From contig NC_030683.2 of NCBI RefSeq assembly GCF_000004195.4, positions 1,786,620-1,850,619 on the forward strand: DNA of 64,000 nt, written 5' to 3'. Source of the DNA: Xenopus tropicalis. Taxonomy: Eukaryota > Chordata > Amphibia > Anura > Pipidae. The notes beneath the pieces were generated by a model. That model made no database searches. It was not told the DNA's origin and worked only from the letters and a program-made list of their open reading frames with translations. The translations under genes and the position numbers were made by a program. Shown piece after piece: positions 50,201-61,471 of the stretch (position 1 is its first letter; each line of letters starts with the position of its first letter).

Positions 50201-51945
50201 TACATTTGCACAGGCAGAATCCTGCTGCTCCCGTGCTGCTTGCCTCTCAGCCTCCCTCTGCCTGGCTCCTGTAAAAAATCAAAGATGGCCTTGTGTTCCA
50301 CTGTGGAATGCACAGCCATGTTGTTTTTTTTTTTCCTCAAGGAACAGGATGCTGAGAAGAACCAAGGCCAAGCAGCAGAGTGTGGGACACTTCAACAGCA
50401 ATTTATGGCAGTGGGCAGTGGGGTATGCCAGATTACAGAGTGCCCCCCCCTTTCCCATCCTTAGTCAGCCCTGTGGGCCCTATCTGGTGGGGCTTCCACT
50501 AGTGTAGGTCAAGGTGAGCTAGAGGGGTAGAAAACCAAACATCACCGGACACATCCCATGGCCCAACCCAGGGCAATGATCCAAACTCCCCCCAAGTCAG
50601 ACAATGGACTTGCCACCCCCCCCCCCCCAACCACTTCATCTGCTTCTCTGCTCTTGGGCTCAGTATTTGGGCTCAGTTCCCCCAGCAAGTAAAAAAGTTC
50701 CTAAGCTCCCCCCCCCCAGCTTCTGTAGCAATAAAGGGGCCACTCAACCTTTGGCATCTTCTTGGCCACAAAGTAAAAGCAAAAGAAGAAGAATTTTCTT
50801 GGCACCTCAGATTAAATGAATTTTTTACCCAACCAGTTGCCCCGATCCAATGTGCCCCACACGGTTCCCCCAAGGATAGAACATTATGGCTCATAGCAAC
50901 CCCCCCAACTGCTCTGATAAATAAATAATATCCCCCTTCCATTGTAGGCGCTGATGGACCCCAATGTTCTCCCCAGAACAGGCCTCGTTGTTTCGCCATT
51001 GGAAGGTTCCGCTCAGTTCCGCTGTTTCCCAACACATTCACCAACTAGACAAGATATTAATTAGTTCCAGCGCCACAATGGATCCGGTATCTGAAGAGAT
51101 GAAATAGAATTACACATCATCCGTATGGGGGCAATAACTGGGATCGGGCCTCGTGGTTTTGTTCGGCAGGAACTGTCGGCGTTGGGTTATTCTTATTTCT
51201 CAGCCTTTAATTTCACAGGCGGCGCATCCGAATCAGAATTGTGAATAATATCTGGATACAATGGCGTTTCGGAGAGGAGTCGGGGAATAGACTTCCGTAG
51301 GAGACTGAGCCTATTGTCCTGCTCATATCAATGGAAATGTCTCTGCCGTTCCCCGGGGAGAAGCTCTTTGTTGCCTCTTCGGCTTCTCCCTCACCACTTC
51401 CTCTCGTATTTTTTACTTTCCCTTTTTTGTTATACAAAGCGTTTGATGTTGGTTTTCCCTCTCCCCGGGGAGAGCGCCTCGGCCCGTATTAGACAGAGAG
51501 ATATGGTTCTCTGCTTACATTAGAGACACGGCAGCTCCGGTTGTGTGACTTTCCCTTGAATGACTTCCCTACGGAACTTTCCTACCTCGTTCCACCGGCA
51601 GAGCCCCATTCTCCTGCTCCCTCGCTGCCCGTTTGTTCTTCCTTCCAGATCAGGGAGCCCAGTTCATTAAAGTGGAGGTTCTGGTTCTTACAAAGATATT
51701 ATTAATTGTGGGCCCCGTGAGGCCCTGAGCGCAGTCCTGGATATTTAATGGGCACATTTATATTGAGGGACTCCATGGAGCCCAAAGCTCTTGGCTGGAG
51801 TTGGGGCTTCATAGAGTCGAAGTAGAAGTTGAAACCTTAATCATTTTAGGCCTTTTCCAATGGAGCCACAGTATATTAAATCAGGGGCCCCAACCTCCTG
51901 TATCACATGTAGACATATTGGGGAGCCACACAGCACAAGAAATCT
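50201..51945. other. Single-copy sequence, no gene recognised
   Basis: About 1.7 kb without tandem arrays. 51050-51330 has 'cctttaatttcacaggcggc' and 'cagaattgtgaataatatct', resembling a conserved element. 51660-51830 has 'aagatattattaattgtggg'. Short frames lack coding features. Confidence 0.4.
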
Positions 51946-53152
51946 TCCCAAATAGATGCTATGATTAGCTATTGGTTTGTCCCATGTGGGCCACCAGGCA
52001 GGAATCGTCTCTGATTGGCTGGATCTTGTATTTTATTTCAACAGAGCTCAGAGGGGAGAGCTCCTTGGGGAACATCATGTAACGGGGTGAGGAGCAACGT
52101 TCTTGGGTACAGTAGGTACAGTAGGCGGCCATTCTTGGGTACAGTAGGAGGCCATTCTTGGGTACAGTAGGTACAGTAGGCGGCCATTCTTGGGTACAGT
52201 AGGAGGCCATTCTTGGGTACAGTAGGCGGCCATTCTTGGGTAAGTAGGGGGCCATTCTTGGGTACAGCAGGTACAGTAGGCAGCCATTCTTGGGTACAGT
52301 AGGAGGCCATTCTAGGGTACAGTAGGCGGCCATTCTTGGGTACAGTAGGCGGCCATTCTTGGGTACAGTAGGCGTTCATTCTTGGGTACCGTAGGCAGCC
52401 ATTCTTGGGTACAGTAGGTACCGTAGGCGGCCATTCTTGGGTACAGTACGTACAGTAGGTAGAGTATGTACAGTTCCCAAGGGTTGTCAAATAGATGCTA
52501 CAATTAGCTATTGGTTTGTCCCATGTGGGCCACCAGGCAGGAATCGTCTCTGATTGGCTGTATCTTGTATTTTATTTCAACAGAGCTCAGAGCACCTTGG
52601 GGAGTAACGGGGTGAGGAACAACGTTCTTGGGTACAGTAGGTACAGTAGGAGGCCATTCTTGGGTACAGTAGGCGGCCATTCTTGGGTAAGTAGGGGGCC
52701 ATTCTTGGGTACAGTAGGCGGCCATTCTTGGGTACAGTAGGTACCGTAGGCGGCCATTCTTGGGTACAGAGGTCAGAGCAACTTGGGGAGCATCATGTAA
52801 CAGGGTGAGGAGCAACATTCTTGGGTACAGTACGTACAGTAGGAGGCCATTCTTGGGTACAGTAGGAGGCCATTCTTGGGTACAGTAGGCGGCCATTCTT
52901 GGGTACAGTAGGTACAGTAGGCAGCCATTCTTGGGTACAGTAGGAGGCCATTCTTGGGTACAGTAGGTGGCCATTCTTGGGTACCGTAGGAGGCCATTCT
53001 TGGGTACAGTAGGAAGCCATTCTTGGGTACAGTAGGAGGCCATTCTTGGGTACAGTAGGCGGCCATTCTTGGGTACAGTAGGTCGGCCATTCTTGGGTAA
53101 GTAGGTACCGTAGGTGGCCATTCTTGGGTACAGTAGGTACAGTATGTACAGT
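51946..53152. repeat. 23-bp minisatellite with duplicated flank
   Basis: The core array repeats 'ggccattcttgggtacagta' (GGC/GGA/GGT variants, some units shortened to GTACAGTAG). The 150-base left flank ('caccaggcaggaatcgtctc', 'ttgtattttatttcaacaga') occurs at 51955-52105 and again at 52495-52620, with a third partial copy at 52770-52825. The block is therefore a 540-bp segmental duplication of flank plus array. Confidence 0.93.
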
Positions 53153-54504
53153 TGAATAAGAGATTTATAAAAACACTGCCTGGTGCAACACTGAAGAGTA
53201 AAAGACTTTGGATCATCTTGGGTGTCATTTTCCAATGATGTGGGTTGGGCAATGGGGCAGTTTCTTTTCAACCTGAAGTTGGATTCATGATCCCTTCCAA
53301 ATGCCCCAACGTGGGTGAGTTACTTTCCAAGCATTAAACTTCTATGTCTACTTTGAATCTGTGTCTTTCACTGGGGAACATGTCCATCCCCGAAATTATC
53401 TTGCCTCACCAAGTGTGTTCTTTGTTTCCAGCCTCGGGTCCTGATTGACCATTTAAATGGACATTTGACCATTGGGACAATCTCTTACTGAACAACAGCA
53501 AAACCTTGGGATCATAAACCTCCCCGTCCTACAATTCTGTTGTTTATCTCAACTCAGCAAGGCTGTAGGTCGGATGGATTAGGGTCATCAAAATGGAATT
53601 ATAGCCCCAACAACAGGACCCTGTATTTGGCACATGTCAGGCCATAGGAACTTCACCAGTGACCAACCAAACTGCACAAAAAGACCAGTTCTTGTGAGCC
53701 CACCAACAGTGCCAAACCACCAATGGGCCGGTCAGTAGTAGGACCTTTAGGTGGACCTTTAGGACTGGCACCAAGTTGGCAGGTCACCTTTGTAGAACTC
53801 CGCGATGCCAATGGAAATGCCGTGCAGGAATAACTCATGGGAATTGGATCTTCAGGGGGAAAACAATTGATGGAAACCCAAGAGGACGAGGAAGATCATT
53901 TAATCACATTTAATAGCCCATAAAGCAGTCCATAGCAAAACCAATCATTTTCGGTGCTAGCGAGTGCCCCGGACTCAAGGTGCCATCACTCACTACGGAC
54001 GTCTACATTTTGGCACCGGTTCCCCGTTGGCCATGGGCTGGATGATGAATTGGTGACGTTTATGGCCAGGGAACAGCACCGGGTGATGTATAACAGAGAT
54101 ATGTCACAACTCAGATGACGTTTATGATGATTTGCTGGATGGGGACAAAGCCAATTTGGAGAGTTATTTTCTGGTTTGATTTGTTGGTCGGGGAGGGAAG
54201 TTTCAATTTCCTCAGATTTCCCTTATTAGGAGAAAATGCTAAGTCTTCATTTGCCCCCATGGACGTCAGGCTGTGGCCCCTCCCCATAGAGGTACATGGA
54301 AAGTACTGGAAATAGGGGTAAAATCCCTCAGTGGTGGCAAATGTAATATGGTTGTATCCTAATCACTTTACTGCATCGCTGGGTGATTATATCTACGGAG
54401 TTCTAAACCCTACATCTTCCTAGATAACAAGATCTTTCCATATAGGAAGACATGGAGAAAGGTGTATATCAAACTATAATATAGTGGGGAAAAGTGTATT
54501 TTTC
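53153..54504. other. Single-copy sequence, no gene recognised
   Basis: 1.35 kb without tandem repeats or recognisable exons. Base composition is even, CpG is sparse, and short open frames have no homology I can name. Confidence 0.45.
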
Positions 54505-55676
54505 TTGCTATGGGTTCTGGGGTATTATACATGGAATTGGCACTGTATTTATCCTGCTGTGGGTTCTGGGGTATTATACATGGAATTGGCACTGTATTTA
54601 TCCTGCTGTGGGTTCTGGGGTATTATACATGGAATTGGCACTGTATTTATCTGCTGTGGGTTCTGGGGTATTATACATGGAATTGGCACTGTATTTATCC
54701 CGCTGTGGGGTCTGGGGTATTATACATGGAATTGGCACTGTATTTATCCCGCTGTAGGTTCTGGGGTATTATACATGGAATTGGCACTGTATTTATCCTG
54801 CTGTGGGTTCTGGGGTATTATACATGGAATTGGCACTGTATTTATCCTGCTGTGGGTTCTGGGGTATTATACATGGAATTGGCACTGTATTTATCCCGCT
54901 GTAGGTTCTGGGGTATTATACATGGAATTGGCACTATATTTATCCTGCTGTGGGTTCTGGGGTATTATACATGGAATTGGCACTGTATTTATCCCGCTGT
55001 GGGTTCTGGGGTATTATACATGGAATTGGCACTGTATTTATCCTGCTGTGGGTTCTGGGGTATTATACATGGAATTGGCACTGTATTTATCCCGCTGTGG
55101 GTTCTGGGGTATTATACATGGAATTGGCACTGTATTTATCTGCTGTGGGTTTCTGGGGTATTATACATGGAATTGGCACTGTATTTATCTGCTGTGGGTT
55201 CTGGGGTATTATACCATGGAATTGGCACTGTATTTATCCCCGCTGTGGGTTCTGGGGTATTATACATGGAATTGGCACTGTATTTATCCTGCTGTGGGTT
55301 CTGGGGTATTATACATGGAATTGGCACTGTATTTATCTGCTGTGTGGGTTCTGGTGGTATTATACATGGAATTGGCACTGTAATTTATCTGCTGTGGGTT
55401 CTGGGGTAATTAATACATGGAATTGGCACTGTATTTATCTGCTGTGGGTTCTGGGGTATTATACATGGAATTGGCACTGTATTTATCCCGCTGTGGGTCT
55501 GGGGTATTACTGGAATTGGCACTGTATTTATCGCTGTGGGTTCTGGGGTATTATACATGGAATTGGCACTGTATTTATCCTGCTGTGGGTTCTGGGGTAT
55601 TATACACGGAATTGGCACTGTATTTATCCCGCTGTGGGTTCTGGGGTATTATACATGGAATTGGCACTGTATTTAT
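54505..55676 (+). repeat. 49-bp minisatellite
   Basis: About 24 copies of a 49-bp unit with 'attatacatggaattggcac' and TGTATTTATCCTGCTGT. Left copies are uniform; those from 55140 to 55520 carry single-base indels. Three frames cycle through the array, so the open frame of about 300 codons is incidental. Confidence 0.97.
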
Positions 55677-56424
55677 CCTCCCCAAACTTTAGAAGTACCC
55701 TTGGCCTTGGGCAGAACATCTCAGATCCGGCAGATTTTCTGAATGACAAACTTTGAGCCGGCGCCTTTGTGTTCCGGGGATCCAGAATAACACTCCGTGT
55801 TTGCGGCAATGTCCGACTGGGGAGCCAGGGGCCGCCGGGCTGGAAGGAATGAGAATAAACTGAAATAAATGTCAGAATCAGTTATAAAACATTTAAACTG
55901 CCAAACGCTCCGCGCGGCTCCTTGGGGAGGACTCGGAAGGTGACCTGTCTGGCTGAATTCACAGAGAGCGGAGGACGCAGGTTCCATCTCGTGTCCCAGT
56001 TCTGTTCTTGTTGAGATGGAACGCGGAGCTTTCAAATAATCAATTTTTCCCCTTTTTTCCTGCCTTTCTCGAAAGTGAAACTTTAACCTTCAGTCGTATT
56101 GTCATTCTGACTCGGTAACATATTGTACCAACAGCCACGACCCTAAATGGGCCGAAATACGTTGCTTGGTCATAGAACGGAGGCCTGTGCCATAGTAATA
56201 TCCAAATGGAACCATGTACTGAGCCTACATACATCTAACTAGTCATATACACAGGTAATACAGCCAATAGTCATACATATAGGCACAGCCAGAGTCCATG
56301 GAGTATATTGTACATATATTTAGTTCAGGGATGAGCTGCTTTCCCTAAAGGAACGACTGGAGTGGTCAATATTGCCCAAGTCAGGGCACAGGAGGGGATC
56401 TAGGAGTACAAAACAGAGTGGCTT
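55677..56424. other. Single-copy island
   Basis: 55700-56150 is CpG-containing single-copy sequence ('aaatgtcagaatcagttata', 'gagctttcaaataatcaatt'). It may be regulatory; no exon was seen. 56225-56320 is AT-rich. Confidence 0.35.
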
Positions 56425-57118
56425 TTTTTAGTGAGCAGCCTATAGCTCCCCCAGGGAGTGTGAGTTGGGTTAGTACCCTGGCCCGGCTTTGTTAGTGAGC
56501 AGCCTATAGCTCCCCCAGGGAGTGTGAGTTGGGTTAGTACCCTGGCCCGGCTTTGTTAGTGAGCAGCCTATAGCTCCCCCAGGGAGTGTGAGTTGGGTTA
56601 GTACCCTGGCCCGGCTTTGTTAGTGAGCAGCCTATAGCTCCCCCAGGGAGTGTGAGTTGGGTTAGTACCCTGGCCCGGCTTTGTTAGTGAGCAGCCTATA
56701 GCTCCCCAGGGAGTGTGAGTTGGGTTAGTACCCTGGCCCGGCTTTGTTAGTGAGCAGCCTATAGCTACCCCAGGGAGTGTGAGTTGGGTTAGTACCCTGG
56801 CCCGGCTTTGTTAGTGAGCAGCCTATAGCTCCCCCAGGGAGTGTGAGTTGGGTTAGTTTCCTGGCCCGGCTTTGTTAGTGAGCAGCCTATAGCTCCCCCA
56901 GGGAGTGTGAGTTGGGTTAGTACCCTGGCCCGGCTTTGTTAGTGAGCAGCCTATAGCTACCCCCAGGGAGTGTGAGTTGGGTTAGTACCCTGGCCCGGCT
57001 TTGTTAGTGAGCAGCCTATAGCTCCCCCAGGGAGTGTGAGTTGGGTTAGTACCCTGGCCCGGCTTTGTTAGTGAGCAGCCTATAGCTCCCCCAGGAAGTG
57101 TGAGTTGGGTTAGTACCC
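56425..57118. repeat. 64-bp tandem array
   Basis: Eleven copies of a 64-bp unit with 'tttgttagtgagcagcctat' and 'gggagtgtgagttgggttag'. Very homogeneous, with single-base C-run changes. Confidence 0.97.
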
Positions 57119-57837
57119 CGGCCCGGTGATACCCAGAAGCCTACAGACCCAAGTGTAGCATTGAGCTGATCCCATTGGCCCAATTAGTGTGAGCGCTGAG
57201 GTTGGCACTGTGTGTGGGTTCTTCTGCCCAATCAATTGTACATAACCCATTGGCGCTGGACTCTAATATTGAATTATAAAGTGGCAAGAACCTATTGGGC
57301 CCATTCGAAGTACCTTGCACACGTAGGCAATATCCTGGCCACAAATTTACAGGAGGGCTCATGTTTGGGCGCGAGGGGGTCTCTTACAGAACATGGCTAA
57401 ATGCGACCAATGACAAGACTATAGTTCCACTCGTATAGAGAAATTTCTATAAGTCAATGGGAGTCGTTCTAGGCAGAATTGGGCCCAGTAAAGCCCACAG
57501 ACAAGGTTCCTATTGCTAACTGCCTTCCTACTCAATGTGCCAGTTGCTTCTTTTTTTGTGTATGGGGCACGGGGAACCTGTATGTACCTACTAAGTAGCA
57601 GCTGCCACTCACGGGTATTAAATACAGACAGTAATGCCTGCAGAAGGGCACACAAATAAGGTAGGTGTAAGGTCAAGTTGGCCCACCCCTCAGATGTCTA
57701 AGATTTTTCTTTTCTTTCAACCCATCTTGCCTCAAGTATTCAGGTTCTTCAGTAACTTCAAAAATCATTTTCAGTAGATAAGCTCCCCTGATTGGCCCAG
57801 ACTGTCTGCAAAATTGGACTTATGGCTCTTTATTCAC
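57119..57837. other. Single-copy spacer
   Basis: No gene, RNA or repeat recognised; ends at the 51-bp array. Confidence 0.45.
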
Positions 57838-58295
57838 GCACACAAGCCACCCTTGACCAGGAAAGTCCTACTATCTACTCTAAGACCCACACACAAGCCA
57901 CCCTTGACCAGGAAAGTCCTACTATCTACTCTAAGACCCGCACACAAGCCACCCTTGACCAGGACAGTCCTACAATCTACTCTAAGACCCGCACACAAGC
58001 CACCCTTGACCAGGAAAGTCCTACTATCTACTCTAAGACCCACACACAAGCCGCCCTTGACCAGGACAGTCCTACTATCTACTCTAAGACTCACACACAA
58101 GCCACCCTTGACCAGGACAGCCCTACTATCTACTCTAAGACTCACACACAAGCCACCCTTATCCAGGACAATCCTACAATCTACTCTAAGACCCACACAC
58201 AAGCTACCCTTGTCCAGGACTGCCCTACTATCTACTCTAAGACCCGCAGACAAGCCACCCTTGACCAGGACAGTCCTACTATCTACTCTAGATGC
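57838..58295 (+). repeat. 51-bp minisatellite, family C (downstream of sorcs3)
   Basis: Nine copies of a 51-bp unit with 'cacacaagccacccttgacc' and 'ctactatctactctaagacc'. The same unit forms the array inside the last sorcs3 intron. Since 51 is 17 codons, several frames are open on both strands. Confidence 0.97.
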
Positions 58296-59809
58296 AAAGG
58301 TGGAGCATGGATGTATCTGTAAACCAAGGGTGGAGCAGACCTTGACATGAAAGGAATGTGTAGATGTGTTGGGCAATGGAACCCTACTGAGATGTTGGCG
58401 AACAGTTGAACAGAACAGAAAGTACATTGGCGAATGCTGAAATACCTTTGTATGAAAAATCGGAAGTGTTCTGTAGATAAAGAGACTACACAGATCTACT
58501 GCCAGATAAACCATCATGGAGACCCAATAGACAGCTGGAGTTATAGAGATTCAACAACCAACAGCGTCATAAAATTCCATCAGACTCTTTGCCCTCGTTT
58601 ATATTACTAAACATTAATTTATTTCCAAGAAATTAAAAACTATTTACATCATAGATATGTACAACGCCATCATTATAATTTGCCATTAACATGCACAGAG
58701 GAGCGAGGGGGGGGGGTTATTAAAATGACTAAATGAGGGTCAGATGGGCCAATCTTCACGGCCCGCCGAGCAGTGTCGAAAATTGCTTCATAAATGAATC
58801 CGCCGCCGAACACCTGAATGTTCAGTGTAATTAGAAACATCATTTCATCCCGTGTTCTCCTTCTCTCGGCGCGGTCACTCGTCGTGGTGGTGGCGCCTCT
58901 CCAGAATCGTTAGCTGAACCAATATCGGGGAAAATAAAAATGGCCGAAGACCTCCTTGAGAAGGATTTATATCGCCAGAGTCATCTCTTTATTTAGAGCA
59001 GAATATTCTGCATGAATATAATTTACGGCCCCTGCTGGACGCTTAATTGGGAATGCGCGAGGCGCGGATATAAAGATAGAGAGAATTAAACTTTGGCGGA
59101 CAACTCGGAAGATGACAGGGGCAATTTGTTTTGGAAATGATAAAAGTGCTTGGAGAGTTGCCGAAGATCCGCGGCTTGGCCTTGAATTCCTTAACTGTCC
59201 GGCACACAATAAACCAAGCGGCGCGTCGTTAATCAAAGCCGCGGCACGTGACTGCCGATTTTGTGCGTTAATGTGGACTTTGGGGGGCGGGGGCAGTAAA
59301 ACGGTTCCCGGGGGTCACTGGACAGAAAGGAATGATTAAATATTGAACGACTTGATACAACTTGATACAAAAAAGGGGAGGAGAATACGCGGGGGGGGCC
59401 TCGGTCCCACATTGGGGAGGTCTTTATGGAGCCCGAGTCTCTAGATACACAGTGAAAGGATTCATTGGAAATATACAATCTTGCTGGTTCTTCTCATTTG
59501 CAGTAACTGGATCCCAAATGATTCCAAATCCAAGGTCAGGAATCCTGGTCTGCTCCAACCTACTGGCTCATGTATCTCCCACAAACGATCCCCAGTCACC
59601 CCAATACGTAGAGTCGTGTATCTCCCACAATACCCCAATACATAGGGCCATGTATCTCCCACAATACCCCGATACGTAGGTCCCAAGTCTCCTTCCCCAC
59701 AAACATCCCCTCGCTCCAGCAAGGAATGGACTCCGTTGTCGGGTCTCAATAGGAACAGAACCAGCTTTCTCAGTATCTCCCGCAGGTCCACGGACGTCGA
59801 TTCCCATTT
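58296..59809. other. Single-copy region with a strong candidate conserved element, 3' of sorcs3
   Basis: 58590-59290 is AT-rich yet CpG-containing and lacks repeats. Words include 'ttatattactaaacattaat', 'tttacatcatagatatgtac', 'ttcagtgtaattagaaacat', 'gcatgaatataatttacggc' and 'cgtcgttaatcaaagccgcg'. This looks like one or two long conserved non-coding elements just downstream of the gene. No exon seen. Confidence 0.4.
59565..59690. repeat. Short tandem repeat, about 43 bp x3
   Basis: Three imperfect copies of a unit with 'catgtatctcccacaatacc' and CCAATACGTAG. Confidence 0.8.
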
Positions 59810-59831
59810 ACAAAGCAAAATTCAGGAGAGT

Positions 59832-59837
59832 TTTATT
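59832..59837 (-). promoter_or_regulatory. sorcs3: Candidate sorcs3 poly(A) signal
   Basis: On the minus strand AATAAA lies 124-129 bases past the sorcs3 stop codon, inside A/T-rich sequence. It is the first canonical signal after the stop, so a short 3' UTR of about 150 bases is possible. Mammalian SORCS3 transcripts have longer 3' UTRs, so a distal signal may be used instead. Confidence 0.4.
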
Positions 59838-59960
59838 ATATTTTTTTTTACAAATGTTTTTTTTCTTTTACCTGAAGTTCAGAAAAGTGGCTCAGAGAAT
59901 GGGGAAAAATTCCCAGAAAATGTGATTTTCCTTTAAAAAAAAAAAAAGTCCGGTTCTTCG

Positions 59961-60025
59961 TTAGACGCTCGTACAGTTTGGGATTTCTTTTGTGCTTTCG
60001 CTGTTGGCGATGGTTGAAATGGTGC
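59961..60025 (-). CDS. sorcs3: sorcs3 last coding exon (C-terminus with PDZ ligand)
   Basis: This exon encodes the cytoplasmic end of a SorCS-type VPS10-domain sorting receptor. A good acceptor (polypyrimidine then TTCCAG, at 60026 upwards) is followed by GC, which completes a glycine codon begun by the previous exon, then TISTIANSESTKEIPNCTSV and TAA at 59961-59963. As I recall it, vertebrate SorCS3 ends in the same IANSESTKEIPNCTSV; SorCS1 and SorCS2 tails end differently. The final four residues, CTSV, fit the class I PDZ-ligand pattern (S/T-x-hydrophobic). SorCS3 is a postsynaptic receptor reported to bind the PDZ protein PICK1 and to control glutamate-receptor trafficking. The exon is only 65 bases and lies 1,285 bases from the preceding one, across a minisatellite. 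Confidence 0.93.
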
Positions 60026-61310
60026 CTGGAAGAGACAAGGGTGACAATGTGAAGCTGAATCTGACACAGGGCAACGTAACACCACTTGCACCTGGTTCGA
60101 TAAAAGGCGATAGAACCGATTTAACATTGGTGGCTCCATGTCAATGTGGTGCTCATAGAAGTTCCATAGATTGTCCACCCTTGACCAGGACAGTCCTACT
60201 ATCTACTCTAAGACCCACACACAAGCCACCCTTGACCAGGACAGTCCTACTATCTACTCTAAGACCTACACACAAGCCACCCTTGACCAGGACAATCTTA
60301 CAATCTACTCTAAGACTACCACACAAGCCACCCTTGACCAGGACAGTCCTACTATCTACTCTAAGACCCACACACAAGCCACCCTTGACCAGGACAGTCC
60401 TACTATCTACTCTAAGACCTACACACAAGCCACCCTTGACCAGGACAATCTTACAATCTACTCTAAGACTACCACACAAGCCACCCTTGACCAGGACAGT
60501 CCTACTAATCTACTCTAAGACCCACCACACAAGCCACCCTTGACCAGGACAGTTCCTACTATCTACTCTAAGACCCTACACACAAGCCACCCTTGACCAG
60601 GACAATCCTACTATCTACTCTAAGACCCACACACAAGCCACCCTTGACCAGGGACAATCTTACATCTACTCTAAGACCTACCACACAAGCCACCCTTGAC
60701 CAGGACAATCTTACATCTACTCTAAGACCCACACACAAGCCACCCTTGACCCAGGACAGTCCTACTATCTACTCTAAGACCCACACACAAGCCACCCTTG
60801 ACCAGGACAGTCCTACTATCTACTCTAAGACCCACACACAAGCCACCCTTGACCAGGACAGTCCTACTATCTACTCTAAGACCCACACACAAGCCACCCT
60901 TGACCAGGACAATCTTACAATCTACTCTAAGACTACCACACAAGCCACCCTTGACCAGGACAGTCCTACTATCTACTCTAAGACCCACACACAAGCCACC
61001 CTTGACCAGGACAATCCTACTATCTACTCTAAGACCACCACACAAGCCACCCTTGACCAGGACAGTCCTAATATTTACTCTAAGACCCGCACACAAGCCA
61101 CCCTTGACCAGGACAGTCCTACTATCTACTCTAAGACCTACACACAAGCCACCCTTGACCAGGACAATCCTACTATCTACTCTAAGACCAACACACAAGC
61201 CACCCTTGACCAGGACAATCCTACAATCTACTCTAAGACCCACACACAAGCCACCCTTGACCAGGACAATCCTACAATCTACTCTATGGATACAATGAAG
61301 GAAACGTTAC
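60026..61310 (-). other. sorcs3: sorcs3 last intron
   Basis: It runs from donor ATAG|GTAACG (minus strand, at 61310) to acceptor TTCCAG|GC (at 60026), phase 1. About 87% of its 1,285 bases is the 51-bp minisatellite. Confidence 0.88.
60172..61286 (+). repeat. 51-bp minisatellite, family C (inside last sorcs3 intron)
   Basis: About 22 copies of the unit seen at 57838-58295 ('cacacaagccacccttgacc'), same orientation relative to the chromosome. Variants AGTCCTACTATC, AATCTTACAATC and AATCCTACTATC occur in repeating order; the block at 60180-60330 is echoed at 60330-60480. In transcript sense it is G-rich, with GGGTGGCTTGTGTGTGGG. Confidence 0.97.
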
Positions 61311-61471
61311 CTATGACTCTTGTGTCCAGTTCTTTATCTGACAGCTCCTCCGAATCCGGGAAGTTGCCGAGCGAAATCTTGGGCGCGGTGTCATTTTGGC
61401 TGACGGAACCAATCATCTCCTGTTCTTTATCGTGTTGGACTTGTGCATAAATGTTAATCCAAGGGATTTTC
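61311..61471 (-). CDS. sorcs3: sorcs3 cytoplasmic-tail exon
   Basis: Encodes 53 complete codons of the cytoplasmic tail. The acceptor AAATGTAG|G at 61472 supplies the last base of the arginine codon begun in the previous exon. The protein then reads KIPWINIYAQVQHDKEQEM, continues through GSVSQNDTAPKIS, and ends ELDTRVI plus one base, before the donor GTAACG. The KIPWINIYAQ opening is characteristic of SorCS3. It contains YAQV, a YxxΦ tyrosine signal of the kind read by AP-2 for endocytosis, and the conserved DKEQEM block. Human SorCS3, as I recall it, has an acidic dileucine (EELLDKEL); here the second leucine is serine (EELSDKEL). If the next intron is not spliced, the frame continues for nine codons into the intron and stops at 61279-61281. 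Confidence 0.93.

Noticed and set aside
60085..60115. tRNA-like T-loop word 'ggttcgat'
   Set aside because: No A-box or cloverleaf can be formed around it.
60171..61298. Repeat protein with a 17-residue period within the intron
   Set aside because: 51 bp equals 17 codons, so it is open on both strands; it lies in an intron defined by good splice sites of sorcs3.
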